From CAVXHQ01 sp963789535 (GTDB lineage Bacteria > Pseudomonadota > Alphaproteobacteria > Rhodobacterales > Rhodobacteraceae), in the NCBI GenBank assembly GCA_963789535.1, contig CAWBKU010000005.1, positions 1,984,001 to 2,048,000 of the forward strand: a DNA stretch of 64,000 nt. The letters are read 5' to 3'. The position numbers were made by a program, and so were the translations under genes. This document shows positions 1 through 8,753 of the stretch, piece by piece. Position 1 is the stretch's first letter; each line of letters opens with the position of its first letter. The notes beneath the pieces were generated by a model that made no database searches, was not told where the DNA came from, and saw only the letters and a list, made by a program, of their open reading frames with translations.

Positions 1-456
1 GCGGGCGTCAAGGACATCGCCAAGACGATCACGTCGGCAGGCAAGGCGGTCGGTAACCCCAAGGCGTTCGGCGCCGACCAGTTGCGCACCGCAGCCGGTC
101 TGCCCGCGTCCTACAAGCCCGGCAGCGCCACCGAGGCCCTGTCGAAGGACCGCGCCGAGGCCAAGGCAAGGATTGCAGAGAGCACCGCCAAGGCCGCGAC
201 CGACCGCAAGGCACGCGAAGCGGCCGCCGCCACCGCGCCATCGCCCGACAAGGCAGCGCCGGCCACGACGGCGGCTGAACCGAAGGCGGCAAAGCCGAAG
301 GCGACCACCGCGAAAGCGGCGACACCGAAAGCGGCGCCCGAAACGGCCGGCCCCGCCGCCAAACCGAGGACGCCCGCAAAGCCGAAGGCACCCTCCGGGT
401 CGAAACCGCCCGCCAAGCCCCGGGCGAAGAAGCCGAGCCCCGAGGCGCCCGAATGA
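1..456 (+). CDS. tatB: Sec-independent protein translocase TatB, C-terminal part (5' end outside window)
   Basis: TatB works with TatC as the receptor for twin-arginine signal peptides at the inner membrane. Only the C-terminal 151 residues lie in the window and the reading frame is open from base 1. The first residues (AGVKDIAKTI) match the amphipathic region that follows the TatB membrane helix, and the remainder is a low-complexity tail of Ala, Lys and Pro. The stop TGA overlaps the tatC start by four bases (ATGA), so the two are translationally coupled. The name rests on the short N-terminal stretch and on position before tatC. The tail is not diagnostic. Confidence 0.8.
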   Translation, partial: AGVKDIAKTITSAGKAVGNPKAFGADQLRTAAGLPASYKPGSATEALSKDRAEAKARIAESTAKAATDRKAREAAAATAPSPDKAAPATTAAEPKAAKPKATTAKAATPKAAPETAGPAAKPRTPAKPKAPSGSKPPAKPRAKKPSPEAPE

Positions 457-1328
457 CCAACGCCGACGATCTCGACGACAGCGCCGCGCCGCTGATCGAG
501 CATCTGACCGAGCTGCGCACCCGGCTGATCCGCTGCGTCATCGCCTTCTTCATCGCGATGATCCTCTGCTTCACGATCTACGAGCCGATCTTCAACTTCC
601 TCACCCGCCCGCTCTGCACCGCACTCGCCGCCGAGGGTCAGCCCTGCGATCTGGTGTTCCTTGCCCTCGAAGAGGGCTTCTTCGTCGCCATCTCGATCTC
701 GCTTCTGGGCGGCCTCGTGCTGTCGTTCCCGGTGATCTCCTATCAGCTCTGGCGCTTCGTCGCGCCCGGCCTCTACCGCTCGGAAAAGGGCGCGTTCCTG
801 CCGTTCCTCGTCGCCTCGCCGTTCATGTTCTTCCTCGGCGCGGCCTTCGCCTACTACGTCATCACCCCGCTCGCCTTCGACTTCTTCCTCGGCTTTCAAC
901 AGCCCGGAACCTTGGCTGAGGGCCCCGACAGCAGCACGGCGGCGGCGGGCGTCCTGTTTCAGGGCTCGGCCAAGGCCTATCTCTCGCTCACCATCAAATT
1001 CATCGTCGCCTTCGGCCTCTGCTTCCAGCTTCCCGTGCTCCTGACGCTGATGGGCAAGGCGGGGCTGGTGGGGGCCAAGGGCCTCGGACAGATGCGCAAA
1101 TACGCCGTGCTCGGCATCCTCATCCTCGCCGCCATCGCCACGCCGCCCGACGTGGTCAGCCAGATCATCCTGTTCACGGTGGTCTACGGCCTCTACGAAA
1201 TCTCGATCCTCCTCGTCGCCCGCGTCGAGAAAAAGCGCGAGGCCCATCTGCGCGCAGAGGGTCTCTGGGTCGACGACATCGACGACGAAGAGGCGGGCGA
1301 CATCGCCGACGGGACCGCGCCGAAGTGA
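453..1328 (+). CDS. tatC: Sec-independent protein translocase TatC
   Basis: TatC binds the twin-arginine motif and forms the core of the inner-membrane Tat translocon. The 291-residue product has the family signature near its N-terminus (LIEHLTELRTRL, about residues 13-24), followed by six hydrophobic segments. The central stretch FPVISYQLWRFVAPGLY and the later QLPVLLTLMGKAGLV are typical of the family. It carries a charged C-terminal extension (about residues 258-291) rich in Glu and Asp. It overlaps tatB by four bases upstream and the DUF815 ATPase by four bases downstream, indicating one operon. Confidence 0.97.
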   Translation: MTNADDLDDSAAPLIEHLTELRTRLIRCVIAFFIAMILCFTIYEPIFNFLTRPLCTALAAEGQPCDLVFLALEEGFFVAISISLLGGLVLSFPVISYQLWRFVAPGLYRSEKGAFLPFLVASPFMFFLGAAFAYYVITPLAFDFFLGFQQPGTLAEGPDSSTAAAGVLFQGSAKAYLSLTIKFIVAFGLCFQLPVLLTLMGKAGLVGAKGLGQMRKYAVLGILILAAIATPPDVVSQIILFTVVYGLYEISILLVARVEKKREAHLRAEGLWVDDIDDEEAGDIADGTAPK

Positions 1329-2161
1329 CCGATGCGCTCGACCGGATCGCCGCGGCCCTCGAACGGATGGCGCCCGTCCCCGCCGCCGCCCCCGATTTCG
1401 GCGCCGCTACCGCCTTCGTCTGGGCGCCGGACCCCGACCGCCTCGTGCCGGTGCCACAGGTCAGCCGGATCGACGTCTCCCTCCTCGTCGGCATCGACCG
1501 CGCCCGCGACACGCTGCGCGCCAATACCGAGCGTTTTGCCGCCGGTCTGCCCGCCAACAACGCCCTGCTCTGGGGCGCGCGCGGCATGGGAAAATCGAGC
1601 CTCGTCAAAGCGATCCACGCCGACGTTCAGGTGCGTCACCCCGACCTGCGGATCATCGAGGTGCACCGCGAGGATCTGCCCGGCATCGGCCGCTGCCTCG
1701 CGCTCCTGCGCGGCGCGCCGTTCCGGTTCCTGATGTTCTGCGACGACCTCTCGTTCACCCAGGACGACGCGCATTACAAATCGCTGAAGGCGGTGCTCGA
1801 CGGTGGTATCGAGGGGCGGCCCGACAACGTCGTGCTCTACGCCACGTCGAACCGCCGCCACCTGATGCCGCGCGACATGATCGAGAACGAACGCTCGACG
1901 GCGATCAGCCCCTCCGAGGCGGTCGAGGAAAAGGTCTCGCTGTCGGACCGCTTCGGCCTCTGGCTCGGCTTCCATCCCTGCGATCAGGAGCAGTATCTGG
2001 CGATGATCCGCGGCTATTGCGCGGCCCACGACCTCGACGTCCCCGAGGACCGCCTGCGCGCCGAGGCCATCGAATGGCAGGCGACGCGCGGCAGCCGTTC
2101 GGGCCGGGTGGCATGGCAGTTCTTCGTCGACCTCGCGGGGCGCGAGGGAACCGCCCTGTAG
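1325..2161 (+). CDS. DUF815 family AAA-type ATP-binding protein
   Basis: This is a 278-residue P-loop ATPase of the DUF815 family, whose cellular role is not established. A Walker A motif (GARGMGKSS, about residues 78-86) is followed by a Walker B-like FCDDLSF (about 138-144) and a sensor-like ATSNRRHL. The GTG start overlaps the tatC stop (GTGA), so it is read from the tat mRNA. Its TAG stop lies inside the left arm of the inverted repeat at 2158-2216. Family assignment is strong. A link to Tat transport is only inferred from operon position. Confidence 0.9.
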   Translation: MTDALDRIAAALERMAPVPAAAPDFGAATAFVWAPDPDRLVPVPQVSRIDVSLLVGIDRARDTLRANTERFAAGLPANNALLWGARGMGKSSLVKAIHADVQVRHPDLRIIEVHREDLPGIGRCLALLRGAPFRFLMFCDDLSFTQDDAHYKSLKAVLDGGIEGRPDNVVLYATSNRRHLMPRDMIENERSTAISPSEAVEEKVSLSDRFGLWLGFHPCDQEQYLAMIRGYCAAHDLDVPEDRLRAEAIEWQATRGSRSGRVAWQFFVDLAGREGTAL

Positions 2162-2216
2162 GATGGGGTTTCACCCCATCTTTGCCGTCGGATGATGGGG
2201 TGAAACCCCATCCTAC
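2158..2216. repeat. Perfect 23-bp inverted repeat between convergent genes, likely bidirectional terminator or REP-like element
   Basis: The arms at 2158-2180 and 2194-2216 are exact reverse complements separated by 13 bases. Each arm also contains its own short hairpin (GATGGGGT/ACCCCATC). The TAG stop of the DUF815 gene (2159-2161) is in the left arm and the TAG stop of the nlpD-like gene (2213-2215 on the minus strand) is in the right arm. No U-tract follows, so the terminator role is inferred. The hairpin at 20321-20344 also begins AGGATGGG, which suggests a dispersed family. Confidence 0.85.
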
Positions 2217-3454
2217 GGCAGGAAGTCCCCCGGATCCTGACTGTCCGTGCCTCGCCGCACCTCGAAGTGCAGGAACGTCGGATCGCCCGCCAGCACCTTG
2301 CCGATCACCTGACCCTGAGAGACCGTGGCGCCGCGCGCGACCGTCAGGTTCTCGAGGTGGGTATAGACCGTCAGCAGGTTGTCGGCGTGGCGGATCACCA
2401 CGATCTGGATGCCGGCGGTATCGGTGGTGATCGCGGCCACGGTGCCCGCCGCGGCGGCGCGGACGTCGGCACCCGCGGCGGCGCCGATGTCGATGCCTTC
2501 GTTGCGGCCCGGCGCATAGGCGCGGATGATCGCGCCCGCCACGGGCTGCACCATGCGGGCGGTGCTCGCGGGGGCGGTCTGTTGCGCGCCGAGATCGGGA
2601 GCGGGCGTCGCGACCGGCGCTGCGGTCGCCTGCGGCGTGGCGGCGGGATCGGGCTCGGGCAGCGGCTCGGACGCGCTGGGGGGAACGGGCGCCACCGATC
2701 CGGCACCGGGTGCCGTCACCGTCGCCTCCTGCGGCGGCCGGACAGAGCCTGCGCCGGGGATCAGCAATTGCTGGCCCTCGCGGATCGTGAGGTCTGCATC
2801 GAGGCCGTTCCACTCGGCGATCGAGCGGGCCGCGACACCGTAGAGGCGGGCGATCGAATAGACCGTCTCGCCGCGCACGACGCGGTGCCGAACCGGTTCC
2901 GCGCCGCCCGGCGTGGCGGGCGATGCGGCGGGGACCGGCGCTGCGGTCGCGGCGGCGGCAGGCGTCGCACTCGGCAGCGCCGCCGTGGTCACGTCGCCCG
3001 CCCGCCCAAGGGCATCGCCGGCCAGCGTCTGCACGTCGACGGTTGCGGCGGCGGGCACCACGGCACCTGCGCCGGCATCCGCCACCCGGGACGGCAGGGC
3101 GATCACCTCGTCCCGGCGCAGTTCGGTATCGGGGAGGATGCCGTTATAGCGCGCCAGCGCGTCGGCATCGAGGCCGAGGCGCGCGGCGATCGCGCCTACC
3201 GTGTCACCCTGCTGCGCCACGACGACCTGATAGTTCGGATAGGAGATCACGCCCCGCGCATCGGGTGCGGGTCGCGTCGGCGCCGCGGCCAGCGCCGCCG
3301 TCGTGTCGAACCCGTTGCCCAGATCGCGCAGATCGACGTCGAGCGGCCCGCCACCGCAGGCACCCAGCAGCGCCAGCGCCCCGAACGCGACGCTCAGCCG
3401 CCGGGCCGGTCGCACCGGTGCCCCGGGCGGCATCGGTCTCGCGAAATGGCTCAT
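2213..3454 (-). CDS. nlpD: NlpD-like lipoprotein: two LysM domains and a degenerate M23/LytM domain
   Basis: This is an envelope protein that binds peptidoglycan and, by analogy with NlpD, probably activates cell-wall amidases rather than cutting itself. The 413-residue product starts at 3454, placing GGAGG about 8 bases upstream, and has a lipoprotein-type signal ending ALLGAC. Two LysM modules (about residues 71-121 and 189-237) precede a Pro/Ala linker and a C-terminal LytM domain. At the expected metal-binding HxGxD site it reads NEGID, so the first His is missing, as in catalytically inactive NlpD proteins. It lies downstream of surE and pcm, the enterobacterial order, but no rpoS follows. 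Confidence 0.88.
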   Translation of the reverse strand: MSHFARPMPPGAPVRPARRLSVAFGALALLGACGGGPLDVDLRDLGNGFDTTAALAAAPTRPAPDARGVISYPNYQVVVAQQGDTVGAIAARLGLDADALARYNGILPDTELRRDEVIALPSRVADAGAGAVVPAAATVDVQTLAGDALGRAGDVTTAALPSATPAAAATAAPVPAASPATPGGAEPVRHRVVRGETVYSIARLYGVAARSIAEWNGLDADLTIREGQQLLIPGAGSVRPPQEATVTAPGAGSVAPVPPSASEPLPEPDPAATPQATAAPVATPAPDLGAQQTAPASTARMVQPVAGAIIRAYAPGRNEGIDIGAAAGADVRAAAAGTVAAITTDTAGIQIVVIRHADNLLTVYTHLENLTVARGATVSQGQVIGKVLAGDPTFLHFEVRRGTDSQDPGDFLP

Positions 3455-3556
3455 GTCATGCTCCCTCCATGTCCCCGGATGCCGCGTGAACATCGGCCCG
3501 GAGCCCCCTGTTATATCGGGGGTTTTCACCTTCCGCCCTCTCGTCGTCCGGGGCGG

Positions 3557-4204
3557 TCAATCCTGTCCGATCCCCTCGACCAGCGGCACGAAACGGACCG
3601 AGCGCAGCTCGTCATAGTCGAAACCCGTTTCCGAGCGCGTCACCCGGATCAGGCTTTGCACCGCATCGGACTGGCCGACCGGCACCACCATGATACCCCC
3701 AACCTTCAACTGCGCCAAGAGGGGGCCGGGCGGGTCTTCGGCGGCGGCGGTCACGAGGATGCGGTCGAACGGCGCCTGATCGGCGAACCCGTGGCTGCCG
3801 TCGGCGGTAAAGGCGGTGATGTTCACCAGATCCATCGCCGCGAACAGCTCGCGCGCATCCGCCACCAGCCGCCGGAACCGGTCGACCGTATAGACCCGCC
3901 GCGCCAGTTGGCTGAGGATCGCCGCCTGATACCCCGAGCCGGTGCCGACCTCGAGCACCTTGTCGCGCGGCTGCACGTTCAGGGCCTGCGTCATCAGCCC
4001 CACCACCGACGGCTGCGATATGGTCTGGCCGCAGGCGATCGGCAGCGGCATGTCCTCGTAGGCGCGGTCGGCAAAGATGCCGCGCACGAAATGGGCGCGG
4101 TCCACCACCTCCATCGCGGTCAGCACCCGCGCGTCCGTCACCCCGCGCGAGCGCAGCGCGAACAGGAACTGCATCTTGCGCGTGGCGACGTCGTCCTCGG
4201 TCAT
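3557..4204 (-). CDS. pcm: Protein-L-isoaspartate O-methyltransferase
   Basis: Pcm methylates isoaspartyl residues in aged proteins using S-adenosylmethionine and so starts their repair. The 215-residue product has the SAM-binding motif VLEVGTGSGYQAAIL (about residues 80-94) preceded by the family stretch TISQPSVVGLMTQAL. The later PFDRILVTAAAEDPP is also characteristic. The ATG overlaps the surE stop by four bases (ATGA), so the two are coupled. The length matches the family. Confidence 0.96.
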   Translation of the reverse strand: MTEDDVATRKMQFLFALRSRGVTDARVLTAMEVVDRAHFVRGIFADRAYEDMPLPIACGQTISQPSVVGLMTQALNVQPRDKVLEVGTGSGYQAAILSQLARRVYTVDRFRRLVADARELFAAMDLVNITAFTADGSHGFADQAPFDRILVTAAAEDPPGPLLAQLKVGGIMVVPVGQSDAVQSLIRVTRSETGFDYDELRSVRFVPLVEGIGQD

Positions 4205-4992
4205 AGCGGGCCGTCGAGCGCGGCCGAGAGCCGCTCCAGCGTGTCGTGCGCCGTCAGATCCGCGCGCAGCGGCGTGACCGATACGTATCCGTCGAGGTTG
4301 ACGGCCGCATCCGTCCCCGGCGCCGTCGCCACGTCCTGCGGCCCGCCCCGCACCCAGAGGAACCGCCGCCCGGTGGGCGAAATCTGCCCCTCGACGGTGA
4401 AATGCGTGCCCCGCCGGAACCCCTGCGCCGCGACCGCCACGCCCTTGACCTCCGCCGCGGGCAGGGGCGGGAAATTCACGTTGTAGAACAGGCGGTAATC
4501 GTCGGTCGTCCAGAGCGCATCGTCGAGCAAGCGCCGCACCAGCGCCACGCCATGCGCCGCCGCCGCCTCGAACGGGTCGGGCAGCGCGGCGTTGGCAGGG
4601 CCGAAATACTGGCTCAGCGCGATCGCGGGCAGGCCCTGCAACGCCGCCTCCATGGCGCCGCCGATTGTCCCGGAATAGAGGACGTTCTCGGCCGAATTGT
4701 TGCCCCGGTTCACTCCCGACAGCACCAGATCCGGCCGTTCGGACATTACGTCATGCAGCCCCGCCAGAACGCAGTCGGCGGGCGAGCCCTCTGCCGCGAA
4801 CCGCCGCTCGTCGAGTTTGGCGATCATCGTCGGATGCGCATAGCTGATGCAATGGCCGACACCCGATTGCTCGAACGCGGGTGCCACGGTCCAGACCTCG
4901 CCCGCAGACCCCGCAAGTTCGGTGGCGATGGCGTGCAGGACGGCAAGACCCGGGGCGTTGATGCCGTCGTCGTTGGTAATGAGAATGCGCAT
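4201..4992 (-). CDS. surE: 5'/3'-nucleotidase SurE
   Basis: SurE is a metal-dependent survival phosphatase acting on nucleoside monophosphates. The start at 4992 gives MRILITNDDGINAPG, where the N-terminal NDD is the family's metal-binding signature. The open frame continues upstream but has no SurE similarity. The motifs SGVNRGNNSAENVLYSGTIG and NVNFPPLP are typical of SurE. The length of 263 residues fits the family. It is the first gene of surE-pcm-nlpD on the minus strand. Confidence 0.96.
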   Translation of the reverse strand: MRILITNDDGINAPGLAVLHAIATELAGSAGEVWTVAPAFEQSGVGHCISYAHPTMIAKLDERRFAAEGSPADCVLAGLHDVMSERPDLVLSGVNRGNNSAENVLYSGTIGGAMEAALQGLPAIALSQYFGPANAALPDPFEAAAAHGVALVRRLLDDALWTTDDYRLFYNVNFPPLPAAEVKGVAVAAQGFRRGTHFTVEGQISPTGRRFLWVRGGPQDVATAPGTDAAVNLDGYVSVTPLRADLTAHDTLERLSAALDGPL

Positions 4993-5093
4993 GCGGGCGG
5001 CCCCTTTGCGGCCTTGGTATGCGAGGGGGCGGGGGGCGGCAAGCCAGCAGCACATCGCGCGCGGGATTGCCCCGGTGTCGTGACCCGCAAGAC

Positions 5094-5750
5094 TCAGGGC
5101 GAGAGGATCTCGGCCAGCAGGCGCGCGGCCTCTGCGTCGGGCGCACTCAGCGCGGCGCGGTCCTCGCCCGGAAAGAAACGGGCCCGCAGTGCCGTCGGCA
5201 TCGGGGCGGGCGCCACGATCCGCACCTTCGGCCCGGTATGCGCCGTCTCCGCCGCCCACGACCGCACCAGCGCCATCTGCGCCGCCTTCGACGCGCCGTA
5301 GCTGCCAAAGAATTTCTCGCCCGCCCGCGCATCGTCGGCAAAGACGGCGGTGCCGCTCTGCCCGAGAAGGGGTGCGACGAGGCCGATCAGCCGCCGCGCC
5401 GCATGCAGGTTGACGTCGATACTTTTGGCGAAATCGCCGTCCCCGGTATGCGGCACCGGCGACAGGGGCGCGGCATGGATCGCCATGTGCACCCACAGGT
5501 CGATCCTGCCCCAGCGCGCGCGCAGCGCGGCGCAGAGTTGTGCCATCGCCTCGGGCACGCAGATGTCCATCGGCGCCAGCGTCGCCTGCCCGCCGAGGGC
5601 GCGGACCGCATCGTCCAGCTCCTCGAGGGCGCCGACGGTGCGGGCCACCGCGACGATATGATGCGTCGGCGCCAGTGCCTTGGCCAGGGCGGCGCCGAGG
5701 CCGCGCGAGGCGCCGGTGACGAGGGCGACTTTGGGGATTTCGGTCGACAT
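5094..5750 (-). CDS. Short-chain dehydrogenase/reductase family protein, YciK-like
   Basis: This 218-residue Rossmann-fold protein has the cofactor motif TGASRGLG (residues 12-19) and the catalytic YxxxK as Y151 and K155 in GSYGASKAAQ. The catalytic Ser normally 13 residues before the Tyr is replaced by Ala (context TAVFADDARAGEKFFG). The usual NNAG motif is also altered (HMAIHAAP). The substrate is unknown, and activity may be reduced or absent. The start at 5750 is preferred over an in-frame start 12 codons upstream because it puts the Rossmann strand at the N-terminus. Confidence 0.85.
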   Translation of the reverse strand: MSTEIPKVALVTGASRGLGAALAKALAPTHHIVAVARTVGALEELDDAVRALGGQATLAPMDICVPEAMAQLCAALRARWGRIDLWVHMAIHAAPLSPVPHTGDGDFAKSIDVNLHAARRLIGLVAPLLGQSGTAVFADDARAGEKFFGSYGASKAAQMALVRSWAAETAHTGPKVRIVAPAPMPTALRARFFPGEDRAALSAPDAEAARLLAEILSP

Positions 5751-5789
5751 GGGCGCGGCTATCGCAGGGAACGAGGTGCCCCGCAAGCC

Positions 5790-6968
5790 TCAGGGCCGCT
5801 TGCGCTCCGCCATCGCATCAAGGGCCGCATGCACCGCCTCATCCTCCCAGCCCTCGGCCAGCGCGCGCGCCATCAGCGTGGCCTGCGCCTCTGGCGCCAG
5901 CCCGCCCACCGGCGGGTCGGTGTCGAGGCTGGTGGGAAAGGCATAGCCCTCGGCGCAGGCGGCCAGTGCGGCGCGGGTCCGCTCGGGGCCGAGGCGGGGT
6001 TGCAGGCGCCGCAGGGCGGGATAGAGCGCCTTGCACATCGCCGTCCGGTCGAGCGCCTCGAGCGCGCGTCCGAAGGCCGAGGAGACCTGCAACAGGTTCG
6101 CCATCCGGTGCACGTCCGCTGTACGGTTATCGCCCGCCGCATGGAACACCGCCGGGTTGAAGAACAGCGCATCCCCCTTCTTCAGCGGCACCTGGACATG
6201 ATGTGCCTCGAAGTAGGCGCGGTGATTCTCGCGTCGCACGGCGGCATAGCCCTGCGGATGGGTCTGGCTGAACGGCAAGAGCTTGGTCGGCCCGCTCTCG
6301 ATATCCATGTCCACATGCGCGATCGCGCCCTGCAGGGTCAGCAGCGGCGAGAGAGTGTGGACATGCAGCGGAAACCGCGCACTGTCGTCCGCGCCCAGAA
6401 ACCCCAGATGATAGTCGCGGTGCGGCACCTGCGCCGTGCCGCCCGGGCGCACGAGATTGACCTGCGCGGTCATCTGATAGAACGGGCCGAGCCAGGCCTC
6501 GCAGACCGCGTCGAGGACGGGACTGCCGAAGACGCGGGCAAAGGTCTCGGGTGCCGCAAGACACAGCTTCTGCGCCGAATTCCAGACCCGCGCGTTGGTG
6601 CCCGGCGTGGCGAAGTGGTCGCCGCCGCCCGCCCCGCGCGCCGCCTCGTCGGCGATCATCGCCGTATAGGCCGCCGTCGCGTCGTCGAGGGCCGCGAGGT
6701 CGGGCACGGCACCGCGCAGCACCACGATCCCGGCGCCGTCCCGCAGGACGGCGGCCCATTCGGCCATCAGGTCGCGGCGCAGGTCGGGCACCCCGAGCAC
6801 GCCGTCGAGGGCACTCGCGTCGTAGACCGGCACCCGGTGCACGATGTCCTCTGCATGCGGCACGTCGTCGCGGGTGGTCCGCCGGTCGCAGAGAGCCGTC
6901 AGGATCGAGACCGGGCAATCGTCCTCGGTAAAGTAGACCGGGCTGGAAACGGGGCCGTGCATCTGCAT
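5790..6968 (-). CDS. Phytanoyl-CoA dioxygenase (PhyH) family protein
   Basis: This is a probable Fe(II)/2-oxoglutarate-dependent oxygenase of 392 residues. The iron-binding HxD is seen in VPHRDYHLGF (H183, D185) and the distal His in NPAVFHAAGDNRT (H276). The Arg of the 2-oxoglutarate site may lie in the same stretch. The start is taken at 6968; an ATG two codons later is equally possible and the ribosome site is weak. Longer reading would run into purF. The substrate is not deducible and the neighbours give no pathway. Confidence 0.8.
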   Translation of the reverse strand: MQMHGPVSSPVYFTEDDCPVSILTALCDRRTTRDDVPHAEDIVHRVPVYDASALDGVLGVPDLRRDLMAEWAAVLRDGAGIVVLRGAVPDLAALDDATAAYTAMIADEAARGAGGGDHFATPGTNARVWNSAQKLCLAAPETFARVFGSPVLDAVCEAWLGPFYQMTAQVNLVRPGGTAQVPHRDYHLGFLGADDSARFPLHVHTLSPLLTLQGAIAHVDMDIESGPTKLLPFSQTHPQGYAAVRRENHRAYFEAHHVQVPLKKGDALFFNPAVFHAAGDNRTADVHRMANLLQVSSAFGRALEALDRTAMCKALYPALRRLQPRLGPERTRAALAACAEGYAFPTSLDTDPPVGGLAPEAQATLMARALAEGWEDEAVHAALDAMAERKRP

Positions 6969-7020
6969 CTCGCGTTCTTGCGTTGACGCTAGGTTAACCG
7001 CGCCGCGCCGCAACACAATG

Positions 7021-8559
7021 CTATTCCGCCGCCGTCGCCATCTGGAAGCCCTGGTCGAGCTTGTCGGACGGCGCCACCGGGTACTGGCCCGAAAAACAGG
7101 CGTCGCAATACTGCGGCGACGCCGCATCGCGGCCCCGCGCTTCGCCCACCGCACGATACAGACCATCGAGCGAGATGAACCGCAGCGAGGTGACGCCCAG
7201 ATGCGCGCACATCTCGTCCTCGGTCATGTTCGCGGCCAGCAGCTTCTCGCGCTCGGGCGTGTCGACGCCGTAGAAACAGGGCCAGGAGGTCGGCGGCGAG
7301 GCGATGCGGAAATGCACCTCCGCCGCTCCGGCATCGAGGACCATCTCGCGGATCTTGATCGAGGTCGTGCCGCGCACCACCGAATCGTCGACGAGGACCA
7401 CCCGCTTGCCGCGCACCAGCGCCCGGTTCACGTTGAGCTTCAGGCGCACGCCCATGTTGCGGATCTGTTCGGTCGGCTCGATGAACGTCCGGCCCATGTA
7501 CTGGTTGCGGGTGATCCCGAGGGCGAAGGGGATGCCGGAGGCCGCGGCATAGCCAATGGCGGCGGGCGTGCCCGAATCCGGCACCGGGCAGACGAGGTCG
7601 GCCTCGGCGGGCGCCTCGATCGCCAGTTCGCGGCCGATCGCCTCGCGCGTCTCATAGACCGACCGCCCGCCGATCAGGCTGTCGGGGCGCGAGAAATAGA
7701 CGTGTTCGAAGATGCAGAACCGCGGCTTGCGGGCGCGGAACGGAAAATGGCTCTCGACGGTGAGGTCGGCCGAAATCACCAGCATCTCGCCCGGCTCGAT
7801 CTCGCGGACATAATCGGCGCCGATGATGTCCAGCGCACAGGTTTCGGACGCGAGGATCCAGCCATCGCCCTTGCGGCCCAGCACGAGGGGGCGCACGCCC
7901 AGCGGGTCGCGGCAGCCGATGAGCTTGGTGCGGGTCATTGCGACGATGGAAAACGCGCCCTCGACCTTGCGCAGCGCCTCTTCCATCCGGTCGGGGATGG
8001 TGCGGCCCATCGAGCGGGCCATCAGGTGGATGATGCACTCGGAGTCGGATGAGGACTGAAAGATCGAGCCGCGCTCGATCAGTTCGCGGCGCAGGGCCAC
8101 GGCGTTGGTGATGTTGCCGTTGTGCGCGATGGCCGCCCCCCCCATGGCGAATTCGCCAAAGAACGGCTGCACGTCGCGGAGCGCCGTCTGGCCCTTGTGA
8201 CCGGCGGTCGAATAGCGGACGTGGCCGATGCCGATGCCGCCGGGCAGCGAGGCCATCATCTCGGGTGAGGTGAAGTTGTCGCGCACGAGGCCCATGCGCC
8301 GCTGCTGGTGGAAATCGCCGCCGATCTCGCCCCGGTCGTCGTCGGCATGGGCATGTGTGACGATGCCCCCCGCCTCCTGTCCGCGATGTTGCAGGGCGTG
8401 CAGCCCCAGCGCGATCAGGCTCGCGGCGTCCGTCACGCCGGTGACGCCGAACACGCCGCATTCCTCGCGCAACTTGTCGCCGTCGGGGTCGAACGGATGG
8501 GCGGGCAGCGTCGGGTCGGGGGTGTCGGACGGAAAGGTGTCGTGAGGGGGCAGGGTCAC
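7021..8559 (-). CDS. purF: Amidophosphoribosyltransferase
   Basis: PurF makes 5-phosphoribosylamine from PRPP and glutamine, the first committed step of purine synthesis. The 512-residue protein has the N-terminal glutaminase nucleophile Cys in REECGVFGVTG (C34), implying a 33-residue leader that is removed or a later start. The phosphoribosyltransferase PRPP motif VVLVDDSVVRGTTS is present in the C-terminal half, and family motifs GGIGIGHVRYST and VCPVPDSGTPAAIG are intact. It is monocistronic in appearance, divergent from the small membrane-protein gene at 8754. Confidence 0.97.
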   Translation of the reverse strand: MTLPPHDTFPSDTPDPTLPAHPFDPDGDKLREECGVFGVTGVTDAASLIALGLHALQHRGQEAGGIVTHAHADDDRGEIGGDFHQQRRMGLVRDNFTSPEMMASLPGGIGIGHVRYSTAGHKGQTALRDVQPFFGEFAMGGAAIAHNGNITNAVALRRELIERGSIFQSSSDSECIIHLMARSMGRTIPDRMEEALRKVEGAFSIVAMTRTKLIGCRDPLGVRPLVLGRKGDGWILASETCALDIIGADYVREIEPGEMLVISADLTVESHFPFRARKPRFCIFEHVYFSRPDSLIGGRSVYETREAIGRELAIEAPAEADLVCPVPDSGTPAAIGYAAASGIPFALGITRNQYMGRTFIEPTEQIRNMGVRLKLNVNRALVRGKRVVLVDDSVVRGTTSIKIREMVLDAGAAEVHFRIASPPTSWPCFYGVDTPEREKLLAANMTEDEMCAHLGVTSLRFISLDGLYRAVGEARGRDAASPQYCDACFSGQYPVAPSDKLDQGFQMATAAE

Positions 8560-8753
8560 GTTTGGGGTGCCTTTGCGAATCCGCGATCACTCGTGCGCCC
8601 CTCTTAGACCGAACCGGCCGGACTGTCACGAATGGTTCCTGTCCGGACGGTCAGGGGGGCCGGGAAGGGACGTGATGTCGCGACATTGCCCCAATTCGGT
8701 GGCAGACTGGCGCCCGGTGCCCGGTCCGGCGGCACGCGTGCGAAGAGGGTGAG

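Noticed and set aside
250..456. Histone H1-like domain in the Ala/Lys/Pro-rich tail of TatB
   Set aside because: Such tails are common low-complexity ends of TatB; resemblance to H1 is compositional only.
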